Below, one piece after another: positions 23,692 to 32,214 of a DNA stretch of 64,000 bases. Positions within the stretch are counted from its first letter, which is position 1. Every line of letters begins with the position of its first letter. The stretch comes from Macrolepiota albuminosa (taxonomy: Eukaryota; Basidiomycota; Agaricomycetes; Agaricales; Agaricaceae), in contig JAMWFC010000119.1 in assembly GCA_027475525.1 (NCBI GenBank), positions 124,001-188,000 on the forward strand, given 5' to 3'. Under the pieces are notes generated by a model that saw nothing but the letters and a program-made list of their open reading frames with translations, was not told where the DNA came from and searched no databases. A program made the position numbers and the translations under genes.

Positions 23692-26600
23692 GACGGAGGC
23701 AAGAAATCGCCTACGGTTGAGGACGGAGAGGATGAGGAGCAAGCTCGTGTGAGCTTGCCCATGGATGCTCCAGCGGTGTTGATGCTGGAAAGCGAAGCTG
23801 TAGAGTACGAACGTACTCTGAAGAGGGGGGAGAGCCCCGAGGTGAAGGAAATGAAGTGCGAAAAGCAGAGTAAGCCTGAGGACAAGTGGCCTCAGCATGC
23901 GGCAAGCACAGAGTGCCAGCCGACGTCGTCGCGAGTGAAGGTCGAGGACTTGATAACGGATGACGACGACCGAGGACTGATGGAGGATGAGGCGTCCTCC
24001 ACACATACCAATCGGTCAATTTGGGATCGACCAGTACCTCATCCCACATTTGAATGGGCGTTTGATCCACGAATGCCTGCTGAGTGGAATGAGCTAGTGG
24101 CGTCGATGTATGCGTGGAATGGACCACGATGGACGGCGAAGGAGGAGTCGTATCGTCAGGCTAGTGACGACGAGATATCGCCGCCGAGTGAGGTGTTCTT
24201 CGACGGACTGTCTGTGACGTCGCGAAGAAGCAAGAAGGAAGTTCTTGTGCGACTGCACACGCCAGATGACAGTGAGCTGAGGATAACTGCCCTCAGAGAA
24301 AAGTATGGCCGCCCAGCCGTACAAGCAAAGCTGTCCGGGCGTCCACGCAAGGATGTGGACCGGAAGGGCAAAGGTAAAACCAGTGGTTTTACGAAGGAGG
24401 ACATTCCGGACCTACGATTGCAGTGGCAGCAGGAATTTGGGGATATCCTGAACGGAACCAAGGAGGAGTTACCTCCTTGGCGTGAGGTCAACCATGAAAT
24501 CAACCTTATTGATGAGAATAAGGTGTATAAATATCATTTGCCTCGATGTCCAATGGCGCTGCAGCAGCAGCTCCGGGACAAGACCAATCGGTACCTGAGA
24601 GCCCACTGGTGGGAGGCCCAACCAGCCTCCCAAGCTGCACCGCTATTGTGCATTCCGAAGAAAGATGGTACATTGAGGACAGCGTTGGATGCACGCCAAC
24701 GCAATGACAACACCGTAAAGGACGTGACGCCACTTCCGGATCAGGAGGTGATTCGAGAAGACGTGGCAAGAGCAAAGTTCAGGTCGAAGATTGACCTGAC
24801 AGATGCGTATGAGCAAGTGAGAATTCGCTTGTCTGATATTCCAAAGACGGTGTTCTCGTCAATCACGGGAACATATGTGAGCAACATTATGCAGATAGGA
24901 GATTGCAATGCCCCTGCGACCTTTCAGAGGTTGATGACCTCCATCTTCCGGGATGTTATCGGGAGGTTCGTCCATATATATTTGGACGACATATTCATAT
25001 ACTCCGATTCAATTGAAGAACACGAAGAGCATCTTCGTGTCATTTTCGAGCGATTGAGGTCTAACTTGCTATACCTCAAGTGGAAGAAATGCGAACTATA
25101 TGCCGAGACAGTGGATTGCCTCGGACACAAGATTGATAGTCAGGGTATTCACCCTGACCAGGACAAAATCGATCGCATACGCGAATGGCGTGTGCCTCGT
25201 AACTATAATGATGTGCAAAGATTCGTGGGACTAGTGAACTATATCGGCAATTGTCTGCCGGATATAACAGCGTATACTGGACCGTTGATGTCAATTACTC
25301 AGAACGGAGCCCCATTTGTATGGAGACCTATACATCAACGATGCTTTGAGATGATCAAGAGGATCTGCTCAAAGACACCAGTCATTCGCCCCATAGATCC
25401 CCGACGTGATGAGCCGATTTGGCTCATCTGTGATGCCTCAAAGACCGGAGTAGGTGCAATGTATGGCCAGGGAAGTTCATGGCAGAATTGTCGGCCTGCA
25501 GGGTTCATGTCGAGGAAGTTTACCTCGGCCCAACAGAATTATGCGGTCCACGAGCTTGAAACGCTGGCGATACTTGAGGCACTCCTTAAGTGGGAAGATA
25601 AATTGATGGGATATAAGATCCACATCATTACCGACCATAAAGCACTTGAGTTCTTCAAGACTCAAGCAACGTTGTCCCCCCGGCAGCGCCGGTGGATTGA
25701 CTATATGTCTCGCTACAACTTTGACATCACATATGTCAAAGGCGAACTGAACAAGGTGGCGGACTGTCTCTCGAGGTATTTCGAGAGCGATAGAGCAGGA
25801 GAACACCATGATACGCATGAATATGTCGATGCGGATATTCGTATTGATCCTCAGGGCGATGATCTGCCGTATCATCGCTACAAAGAGGTGAAAGAGCATG
25901 TGGTCGAGCTTCGGGCTATGCAAGCTACCGAACTGCGACGCAGTCGACGACTGCAAGAGCGGCAAGAGGGCCGCGACATAGAGGCTGAGCAACTAGAGCA
26001 GGCTCAGCAAAAAGAGGCGACACAGCCACACCAAAGTGAGACTGGAAGCAGTCGTGGACCGTATAGCCACGACATGACGCTCGCTGACGCGTTATCGCCT
26101 ACAGGAGAGTATCGTAACCCTCCTGTCCCTCAAACCGATGAGTACCTCCAGAAGGTGATGAGGGGCTATAGACGCGATGCGTTCTACACGGAAATCCGGC
26201 AGAACGCAGACGCCCATCCACGATTCAGCGTGGATGAGAACGGACTAGTCCGGATAACGAATGTTCGAGGACACGACGTGGTGTGCTTACCACGCGACCG
26301 AGCACTGCTCACTAAGGTTGTCACTCAAGCTCATGAGGTTGTTGGTCACTTTGGAACCAACAAAACACTAGAATACCTGAGGCAGTGGTACTGGTGGCCT
26401 CAGATGCAGAAAGAAGTGATGCAGTTCTGCCAGACCTGCGAGGCCTGCCAGCGGTCGAAGACCAGCAATAGGAAGCCAGCAGGGAAGTTGCATTCCCTGC
26501 CCATTCCGACGAAGCCGTGGGACTCCATTGGAATGGACTTTGTCGGTCCATTCCCCGAATCCAAAGGGTATAACTACCTTTGGGTGGTCATCTGCCGAAT

Positions 26601-27624
26601 GACTAGTATGGTGCACTTGATACCAGTGCACACAACCATTACGGCGTCCGCGTTATCATGGATATACCTAAAGGAGATTGTAAGGCTACATGGCCTTCCA
26701 AGCTCGATTGTGAGCGATCGAGACACCAAGTTTACATCTCACTGGTGGCGAGAACTTCACAAGCTCCTGGGAGCTAAACTGCTCATGTCTACTTCGTTCC
26801 ATCCGCAGACGGATGGACAGACAGAGCGCGCGAATAGAAGTATTGCCCAGATATTTCGTACGGTGGTCCGACCGGACCAACGCGACTGGGTGGATAGAAT
26901 ACCGCTGACTGAGTTCGCGATCAACGCAAGTGTGTCTGAGACCACGAAATATGCGCCGTTCGAGCTCAACGGAGGGTACATGCCATCCATGCTGCGCGAA
27001 CTAAAAGCGGACGGAGTCGTGCACAAAGGGGTGAAGGACTTTGCACAGCAAGCATTGGCGAATTTAGCCAATGCACACGACGCTATCATTGCCGCACGTG
27101 TCATACAGGCACGACATGCGAATAATAGGCGGAGTGAGGAACCAGAACTAACGCCTGGGACGTTAGTGTACTTGTCGACGGAAAACTTGCATCTTCCGAA
27201 AGGAAGAGCGAGAAAGCTGTGTCCAAAGTTTATTGGACCATATAGAGTCTTGGTCGCCGAACCAAGCACGTCGAACTATGTTCTGGAGCTGCCTGCAGCG
27301 CTACAAGCACGTCGGATTGTGCCTAAGTTTCACGTATCGTTACTTAGGCGATATAATGCGAACGATGATGCTATGTTCCCTAATCGGGTGACGCCCGAGC
27401 CATATGATTTCGGTGCCAGTGACGAACAAGAATGGTTCGTCGAGGACATACTGGGCCATCGGTGGCAGGAAGGAGCGCACCTCGAATTCGAGGTGCGATG
27501 GAGTGCAGGTGATACGACATGGGAGTCGTACCACACATGTGCCAAGTTGGCAGCGCTGGATCGGTACTTAGAGCTGCAGGGTGTGAAGCGCCCAAATCAG
27601 CTTGCTAAGCGCTCACGTGCTTAG
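23689..27624 (+). CDS. Pol of the gypsy element: RT, RNase H, integrase, chromodomain
   Basis: Open in the gag frame from 23,689; there is no obvious own start (an internal ATG is at 23,761). Residues numbered from 23,749: reverse transcriptase with DLTDAYEQV near 348 and the catalytic YLDDIF near 410; RNase H with CDASKTGVGA near 559, ELETLAILEAL and ITDHKALEFF; integrase zinc finger H-H-C-C (HEVVGHFG...CQTCEACQ) near 860; integrase core D, D, E at MDFVGPF, DRDTKF and QTERAN; a C-terminal chromodomain near 1230-1280 (FVEDILGHRW, FEVRWSAGDTTWE). Chromodomains of chromoviruses direct integration to marked chromatin. The domain order is standard Ty3/gypsy. Ends in TAG at 27,622-27,624. Confidence 0.95.
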   Translation, partial: LDGGKKSPTVEDGEDEEQARVSLPMDAPAVLMLESEAVEYERTLKRGESPEVKEMKCEKQSKPEDKWPQHAASTECQPTSSRVKVEDLITDDDDRGLMEDEASSTHTNRSIWDRPVPHPTFEWAFDPRMPAEWNELVASMYAWNGPRWTAKEESYRQASDDEISPPSEVFFDGLSVTSRRSKKEVLVRLHTPDDSELRITALREKYGRPAVQAKLSGRPRKDVDRKGKGKTSGFTKEDIPDLRLQWQQEFGDILNGTKEELPPWREVNHEINLIDENKVYKYHLPRCPMALQQQLRDKTNRYLRAHWWEAQPASQAAPLLCIPKKDGTLRTALDARQRNDNTVKDVTPLPDQEVIREDVARAKFRSKIDLTDAYEQVRIRLSDIPKTVFSSITGTYVSNIMQIGDCNAPATFQRLMTSIFRDVIGRFVHIYLDDIFIYSDSIEEHEEHLRVIFERLRSNLLYLKWKKCELYAETVDCLGHKIDSQGIHPDQDKIDRIREWRVPRNYNDVQRFVGLVNYIGNCLPDITAYTGPLMSITQNGAPFVWRPIHQRCFEMIKRICSKTPVIRPIDPRRDEPIWLICDASKTGVGAMYGQGSSWQNCRPAGFMSRKFTSAQQNYAVHELETLAILEALLKWEDKLMGYKIHIITDHKALEFFKTQATLSPRQRRWIDYMSRYNFDITYVKGELNKVADCLSRYFESDRAGEHHDTHEYVDADIRIDPQGDDLPYHRYKEVKEHVVELRAMQATELRRSRRLQERQEGRDIEAEQLEQAQQKEATQPHQSETGSSRGPYSHDMTLADALSPTGEYRNPPVPQTDEYLQKVMRGYRRDAFYTEIRQNADAHPRFSVDENGLVRITNVRGHDVVCLPRDRALLTKVVTQAHEVVGHFGTNKTLEYLRQWYWWPQMQKEVMQFCQTCEACQRSKTSNRKPAGKLHSLPIPTKPWDSIGMDFVGPFPESKGYNYLWVVICRMTSMVHLIPVHTTITASALSWIYLKEIVRLHGLPSSIVSDRDTKFTSHWWRELHKLLGAKLLMSTSFHPQTDGQTERANRSIAQIFRTVVRPDQRDWVDRIPLTEFAINASVSETTKYAPFELNGGYMPSMLRELKADGVVHKGVKDFAQQALANLANAHDAIIAARVIQARHANNRRSEEPELTPGTLVYLSTENLHLPKGRARKLCPKFIGPYRVLVAEPSTSNYVLELPAALQARRIVPKFHVSLLRRYNANDDAMFPNRVTPEPYDFGASDEQEWFVEDILGHRWQEGAHLEFEVRWSAGDTTWESYHTCAKLAALDRYLELQGVKRPNQLAKRSRA

Positions 27625-27642
27625 ATTGATGGCAGTGATAAG

Positions 27643-30600
27643 ATGCCGGATCAATCGGATCTCGGATCAACTGAGTATCTGATCCGGACCGGATCACAGT
27701 TGTTCCGGATGGATAAGATAGAGATTGATCTATCTGATGAGATAGCGCGGATCTTGATGCGGAGTTGGCGTCGGATCAGGTTATGTAACCTGATGATGGG
27801 GGATTTAGTGTGTTTTTTCCCACCGACACGTCGACATTTTTTTATTACCATGTCGTACCCTTACCAGCGTACGACCAGTGAGCAACAACCTCAGAACCCA
27901 CAGGGTTCTGGAGGGGGGGGGGATCGCCCCCAGCAAAACGTTCAGCAGCCTGCAACGACGCCGACTGTGGCGTCGTACCCAGTGGTGTCCCAGTTTGGGC
28001 AGAACCCAGCCCAATTTGGACAACCTCCGCAGTTTTATCCGCCGTTTTTCCAGATGCCGTATTTTCCAGGACCTGCTGGTCCTGGACAGCAGATGGGGGG
28101 ACAGGTTATGTGGGGAATGCCAATGCCGATGCAGCAGATGCAGACCCAGAGTGCAAGTACACTCCTTTCGGATGAGAAAGCACTAACTGCGCCACAGGTA
28201 GCACCCATGGACGTGGACGATGACGCGGGGCGTCAACCGCAAGTAAAGGGCGAGGTGGTGCAACCTCGACGACAGCGAGAAAGGACGCCGCCCCCGCGAG
28301 AGACGTATAGAAGAGACCGGAGGCGATCGCCTCCGAGGAGTACCGGGGCACGAGGAGGCGGGCCTCGGGAAATGGTTGGGCGCAGACGGGATGAGCAGAC
28401 AGCGAGGACGCAAAATCGAGGTCAACCCCGACCTCGAACACCGCCTCGACGGGCCCCCCCGTCACCCCGTCGCGCACCATCTCCGCGGCGCTTCTCGTAT
28501 GCGGAGAAGGGAAAAGGAAAAGAGATCGGAACGCCGTCGGAGGTGTTGGACCCTCAGGCAGAGGCAGTCTGGCGACGCCTCATAGCTGCCGGCCAGCGAG
28601 TACCACCGGAGTCCGCGTTTTTGGCGGATCCGGTGGCTCAGGTGGTGATTACGGGCCTGCTCGATGAGATCGTTATGCTGCAACAGCGTAACGACAATAC
28701 TATCAAGACATTTACGAACGCTATGAAGAAGCGTCCGTCGTCGTCGTTGGAGCAACCTGAGGCAAAACGCCTCAGAGCGCGAGATGCAGGACCTGAAGTT
28801 GAGGTGCGGGAATCGGGAGAGCTCACTCCGACCCCGGCCGAGTTACATGACGAGCTCGTGGAGGTTGACAACAGTTTACGAGGACTGTCCTCGTCAACAC
28901 ATGCTCCCTCCCAGCAGTCAGGGGCGAAGCGGCAGGATGAGGTGGTCCTGTCGGAAGTGGAGTTCGGAGCGGATGTCCCGCGAGGAGCAGACAGAGTTGT
29001 GATGCGGTTCGGAGCAGTGGTGCAGTTTGAGGCACCACTGAGGGCATATGCGTCCGCGGTTCCCATAAAGGACACGAGGACGGACGCCGAGGTCGAAGGG
29101 CGACTCTTAACGTTGGATGCGCTCGGTCTAAATGAACCGAGCGACGGGAGTGATTATGGGGAGTCATCAGATGAGACCCCCTCGGAAGGAGAAACCCCCG
29201 CTAAACGCCGAGTGCGTTTAGACAAGAAACGCAAAAAAGAGGCTCGGAGGAAGCACGAGGCCGCCCGGCAGGCAAAGGTCGATAAAGACCGGGAGGAGCA
29301 GGCCACAGGCCGTATTCCTGATGGCCTCGGGGTGTTTGTCAGCGGGACGTCGGTGGAGCGTTCCAACTGGTTCTACGGCGGGGCACTCGACCGCCATTTT
29401 TATTACTCCCGGCTCACCAATACGGTATTTGTGAGCGATGAAGCTTTGGCCGCGAAGACGCACGAGGAAGAAAGGGGAGAGAGGTATTACCATACCTCGA
29501 AGGAGTTGAGTCGAGTGGTACCGCGGGGATTCCCGATGAATCCCCAGCAGTTGCGAAAGCTGTATGAGCTTTCGCAGAACAAGTTTATGTCAGTGTCTTT
29601 GCGCACTGAGGCCTATTATCTGTTGCGCGAGTTTCAGCGCATCAGTATCAACTATTATACATCGGTGAGGGATAGGACGATGACTCTGGTGTGTACACCA
29701 GAGTACGAGCACATTTCGCCCCCTCTGGATCTATCCTCCCGCCACATGAACATCGCGGTCATGCCGACCCCAGACGGGTATCTGCGATGGAAGGACCGAG
29801 CCGGGAGACCGTTTTTTACGCTTTCCGGGTTTGATTCCGAAGGTGTACGTTTCACCTTCGATTTGGAAAAGCTGGCGCAGAACGTACTTTACTTCTGTCG
29901 ACCAGGAATGATGAATTCCGTGTACGGCATTGCAGTGGATCGAGCGTATCGTATCCACTGGCGTACTCTTTTGGGCCACGCCCTCACTCGTGGACTTTCT
30001 CCCTCGGGAAGAGCGCGAGGACGCTTTGCAAGGCTGTTAGCCTTGATTCTCGCGCGTCCTGGGCTGTATCGTGAGGCGGTCGCGGATTACGATGCCGCCA
30101 ACCCCAGCAACCCATTCTCACCCATGAGCTGGACTGACGTCCAGTTCCGACCCCCGTACTTCGACGCGGCTAATGCCGTCAACATCACCGATGCTGACGT
30201 GCTACGGGCTATGATAGCCAACCGCGTACCTATCGAGTGGGTGGACCACGCCTATACCTTCGGCGTGGTCTACCTCGAAAACCAATTCCTTGCGGCCACA
30301 GCCTCCATTGACCAGTTCCGTGAGGTCGACGATGAACGTCATCGTCGACTGGACCTCTATGGAGAGCCCGCAGCCATACCACGGTGGGACGATTGGCGAC
30401 TGCCCACGGACGATGATATGATTCGTCTCCACGCACTGCTCGCCCGCGAATCCGATCAAGGTCATGATTACCTTGAAAGTGGACTTTATTATCCGGTGGG
30501 GATGAACCCCAACCGTCGAGACTTATGGCAACGCCGCTCTCGACACGGGCCCTATCCCCCCTCCCCGTCACACCCTACCACGTCAGTTCAGGCTCCTACA

Positions 30601-30705
30601 GCCTCAACATCGTCGGGTCCTGTCGCCTCATCATCCTCGGTTAGCGTCGACGCAGAGATGAGGATTGATACGGCTCGCGAGTTGTCGCGTCCGCCGTCTG
30701 CGTGA
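27643..30705 (+). CDS. ORF3 of the gypsy element, unknown function
   Basis: Up to 1020 aa from the ATG at 27,643. The better start is 27,850 (ACC ATG TCG), giving 951 aa. Same frame as gag and pol, separated from pol only by TAG. N-terminal third: rich in Gln, Pro and Gly, then Arg/Pro-rich (RRDRRRSPPR, PPRRAPPSPRR), suggesting nucleic-acid binding or nuclear entry. Middle: acidic and lysine-rich (KKRKKEARRKHEAARQAK). C-terminal 470 residues: compact and aromatic-rich (FVSGTSVERSNWFYGG, GFPMNPQQLRKLYELSQNK, FYYSRLTNTVFVSDEAL), ending in a Ser/Thr/Pro tail. No signal peptide or clear membrane segment, so not a standard envelope protein. I do not recognise the family. It could be a second Gag-like protein or a captured host gene. 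Confidence 0.85.
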   Translation: MPDQSDLGSTEYLIRTGSQLFRMDKIEIDLSDEIARILMRSWRRIRLCNLMMGDLVCFFPPTRRHFFITMSYPYQRTTSEQQPQNPQGSGGGGDRPQQNVQQPATTPTVASYPVVSQFGQNPAQFGQPPQFYPPFFQMPYFPGPAGPGQQMGGQVMWGMPMPMQQMQTQSASTLLSDEKALTAPQVAPMDVDDDAGRQPQVKGEVVQPRRQRERTPPPRETYRRDRRRSPPRSTGARGGGPREMVGRRRDEQTARTQNRGQPRPRTPPRRAPPSPRRAPSPRRFSYAEKGKGKEIGTPSEVLDPQAEAVWRRLIAAGQRVPPESAFLADPVAQVVITGLLDEIVMLQQRNDNTIKTFTNAMKKRPSSSLEQPEAKRLRARDAGPEVEVRESGELTPTPAELHDELVEVDNSLRGLSSSTHAPSQQSGAKRQDEVVLSEVEFGADVPRGADRVVMRFGAVVQFEAPLRAYASAVPIKDTRTDAEVEGRLLTLDALGLNEPSDGSDYGESSDETPSEGETPAKRRVRLDKKRKKEARRKHEAARQAKVDKDREEQATGRIPDGLGVFVSGTSVERSNWFYGGALDRHFYYSRLTNTVFVSDEALAAKTHEEERGERYYHTSKELSRVVPRGFPMNPQQLRKLYELSQNKFMSVSLRTEAYYLLREFQRISINYYTSVRDRTMTLVCTPEYEHISPPLDLSSRHMNIAVMPTPDGYLRWKDRAGRPFFTLSGFDSEGVRFTFDLEKLAQNVLYFCRPGMMNSVYGIAVDRAYRIHWRTLLGHALTRGLSPSGRARGRFARLLALILARPGLYREAVADYDAANPSNPFSPMSWTDVQFRPPYFDAANAVNITDADVLRAMIANRVPIEWVDHAYTFGVVYLENQFLAATASIDQFREVDDERHRRLDLYGEPAAIPRWDDWRLPTDDDMIRLHALLARESDQGHDYLESGLYYPVGMNPNRRDLWQRRSRHGPYPPSPSHPTTSVQAPTASTSSGPVASSSSVSVDAEMRIDTARELSRPPSA

Positions 30706-30886
30706 ATTTCGTAGGCGGCTCATCTCCTTTTCAATTCATACTGTCGGTTAACGTCGGCGTTGTATTTTTTGACAGAAGACTTGGACATTTTCGAGCCGTG
30801 GAGGACCAGCATTCCTCCACATTGACTTAATTAGTGACCCGGACAAACAAGTGTCCCTCCTTACATCGAGACTGGTTACCAGTCTC
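30706..30886. other. 3' untranslated part of the gypsy element
   Basis: Non-coding stretch between ORF3 and the polypurine tract. Confidence 0.6.
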
Positions 30887-30897
30887 AAAGGGGGGCA
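30887..30897 (+). promoter_or_regulatory. Polypurine tract of the gypsy element
   Basis: AAAGGGGGG plus CA directly before the 3' LTR; primes plus-strand DNA synthesis in LTR elements. Confidence 0.85.
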
Positions 30898-31088
30898 TGT
30901 AACATATTATACTTAGTTAAATAATTAATATACACTTATATTAATTAATTATTATTACTCTACATACATCCTGGCTGCCTTATGTAAGGCAGCCAATTTT
31001 ACTGTCATACTCGTAGTACTAGAATCGAAGATCGATCTGGTTCTGTTGGTGTGACCGTAAGGCTATCCTTATACTTGACTTTGTTTCA
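30898..31088 (+). repeat. 3' LTR of the gypsy element (191 bp)
   Basis: Same boundaries as the 5' LTR (TGTAAC...TTTCA), one mismatch. Confidence 0.95.
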
Positions 31089-31429
31089 CGTAGTACTAGA
31101 ATCGAAGATCGATCTGGTTCTGTTGGTGTGACCGTAAGGCTATCCTTATACTTGACTTTGTTTCACTATATTATACTTAGTTAAATAATTAATATACACT
31201 TATATTAGTTAATTATTATTACTCTACATACATCCTGGCTGCCTTATGTAAGGCAGCCAATTTTACTGTCATACTCGTAGTACTAGAATCGAAGATCGAT
31301 CTGGTTCTGTTGGTGTGACCGTAAGGCTATCCTTATACTTGACTTTGTTTCACGTAGTACTAGAATCGAAGATCGATCTGGTTCTGTTGGTGTGACCGTA
31401 AGGCTATCCTTATACTTGACTTTGTTTCA
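31089..31429 (+). repeat. Extra LTR-derived tandem DNA after the 3' LTR
   Basis: A 77-bp partial LTR (about 31,090-31,166), then an LTR lacking its first 7 bases (31,167-31,352), then the same 77-bp piece again (to 31,429). Together it is a 264-bp tandem repeat of 30,904-31,167. The outer 5-bp duplication lies beyond it. The second LTR carries the 5'-LTR base variant. The 77-bp steps suggest mis-joined contigs in a collapsed repeat. Confidence 0.8.
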
Positions 31430-31934
31430 TGCCCAGATATAACGCTGCCTGCTGATCCTGCCCTTTTGCTCATTGTTGCACACGATGAGAACACATTCCC
31501 CTTCAAATTTCACCAGAAAACTTTAGAAAAAAACTGGGACTCCTGCTGGTGAGCGTTGAGGCACGTTGTAAATGTCGGAAACACTGCATCACCAATATCA
31601 CGTCGGGTCCTCATTGGATATAACGCTGCCTGCTGCTCCTGCCCTTTTGCTCATCGTTGCACATGATGAGAACACATTCCCCTTTGAATTCTACCAGAAA
31701 ACTTTGGAAAAAAAACTGGGACTCCTGCTGGTGAGCGTTGAAGCACGTTGTAAACGTCGGAGACACTGCATCACCAATATCACATTGGGTCCTCATTGGA
31801 TATAATGCTGCCTGCTGCTCCCGCCCTTTTGCTCATCATTGCACATGATGAGAACACATTCCCCTTCGAATTCTACTGGAAAACTTTGGAAAAAACCTGG
31901 AACTCCTGCCAGTGAGCGCCGAGGCACGTCAAGA
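31430..31934. repeat. KDZ subterminal repeats, left arm part 2
   Basis: The array of about 182-bp units interrupted at 20,071 resumes here (GATATAACGCTGCCTGCTG at about 31,437 and 31,618; a variant with TATAATGC at about 31,798). Confidence 0.88.
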
Positions 31935-32214
31935 ACATTCTTGAACTTTTCACATCTAATAAGACACAGGAAATTAATAGTTCTTTATATAATGTAGTAT
32001 TTACATGGTAAATATATTATCTGTGCGCGCCAGCGCACGAGAAAAATTTGAAGCTTGAATGACCAAGAAAAATTTAGGAAACCTGGCATCAAGAAGCAGT
32101 CAAGAAGCAGTATATAGTATATAGTAGGGCTCATAACAACATATATTACCTGTGCGCGCAAGCGCACAAGAAAAATTCGAAAGTTGAATGATTAAAAGAA
32201 ACATACAGTATTGT
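31935..32214. repeat. Two copies of a hairpin-bearing segment
   Basis: Around 32,010-32,060 and 32,145-32,195: CTGTGCGCGCCAGCGCAC and CTGTGCGCGCAAGCGCAC, each a short perfect hairpin (GTGCGC/GCGCAC), followed by similar GAAAAATT...TGAATGA. Possibly transposase-binding or terminator-like sites. Between them lie short TATAGTA repeats. Confidence 0.65.

Larger units (their letters stand above)
20072..31429 (+). mobile_element. Ty3/gypsy chromovirus with three in-frame ORFs
   Basis: LTR retrotransposon flanked by TGCCC (20,067-20,071 and 31,430-31,434) and inserted in a KDZ subterminal repeat. 5' LTR 20,072-20,262; 3' LTR 30,898-31,088; both 191 bp, TG...CA, one mismatch seen. Gag-pro, pol with RT, RNase H, integrase and chromodomain, then an unknown ORF3. 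All ORFs are open and the LTRs nearly identical, so the insertion is recent. Extra LTR-derived DNA follows the 3' LTR (31,089-31,429). I see no standard primer-binding site starting TGG after the 5' LTR. Confidence 0.95.
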
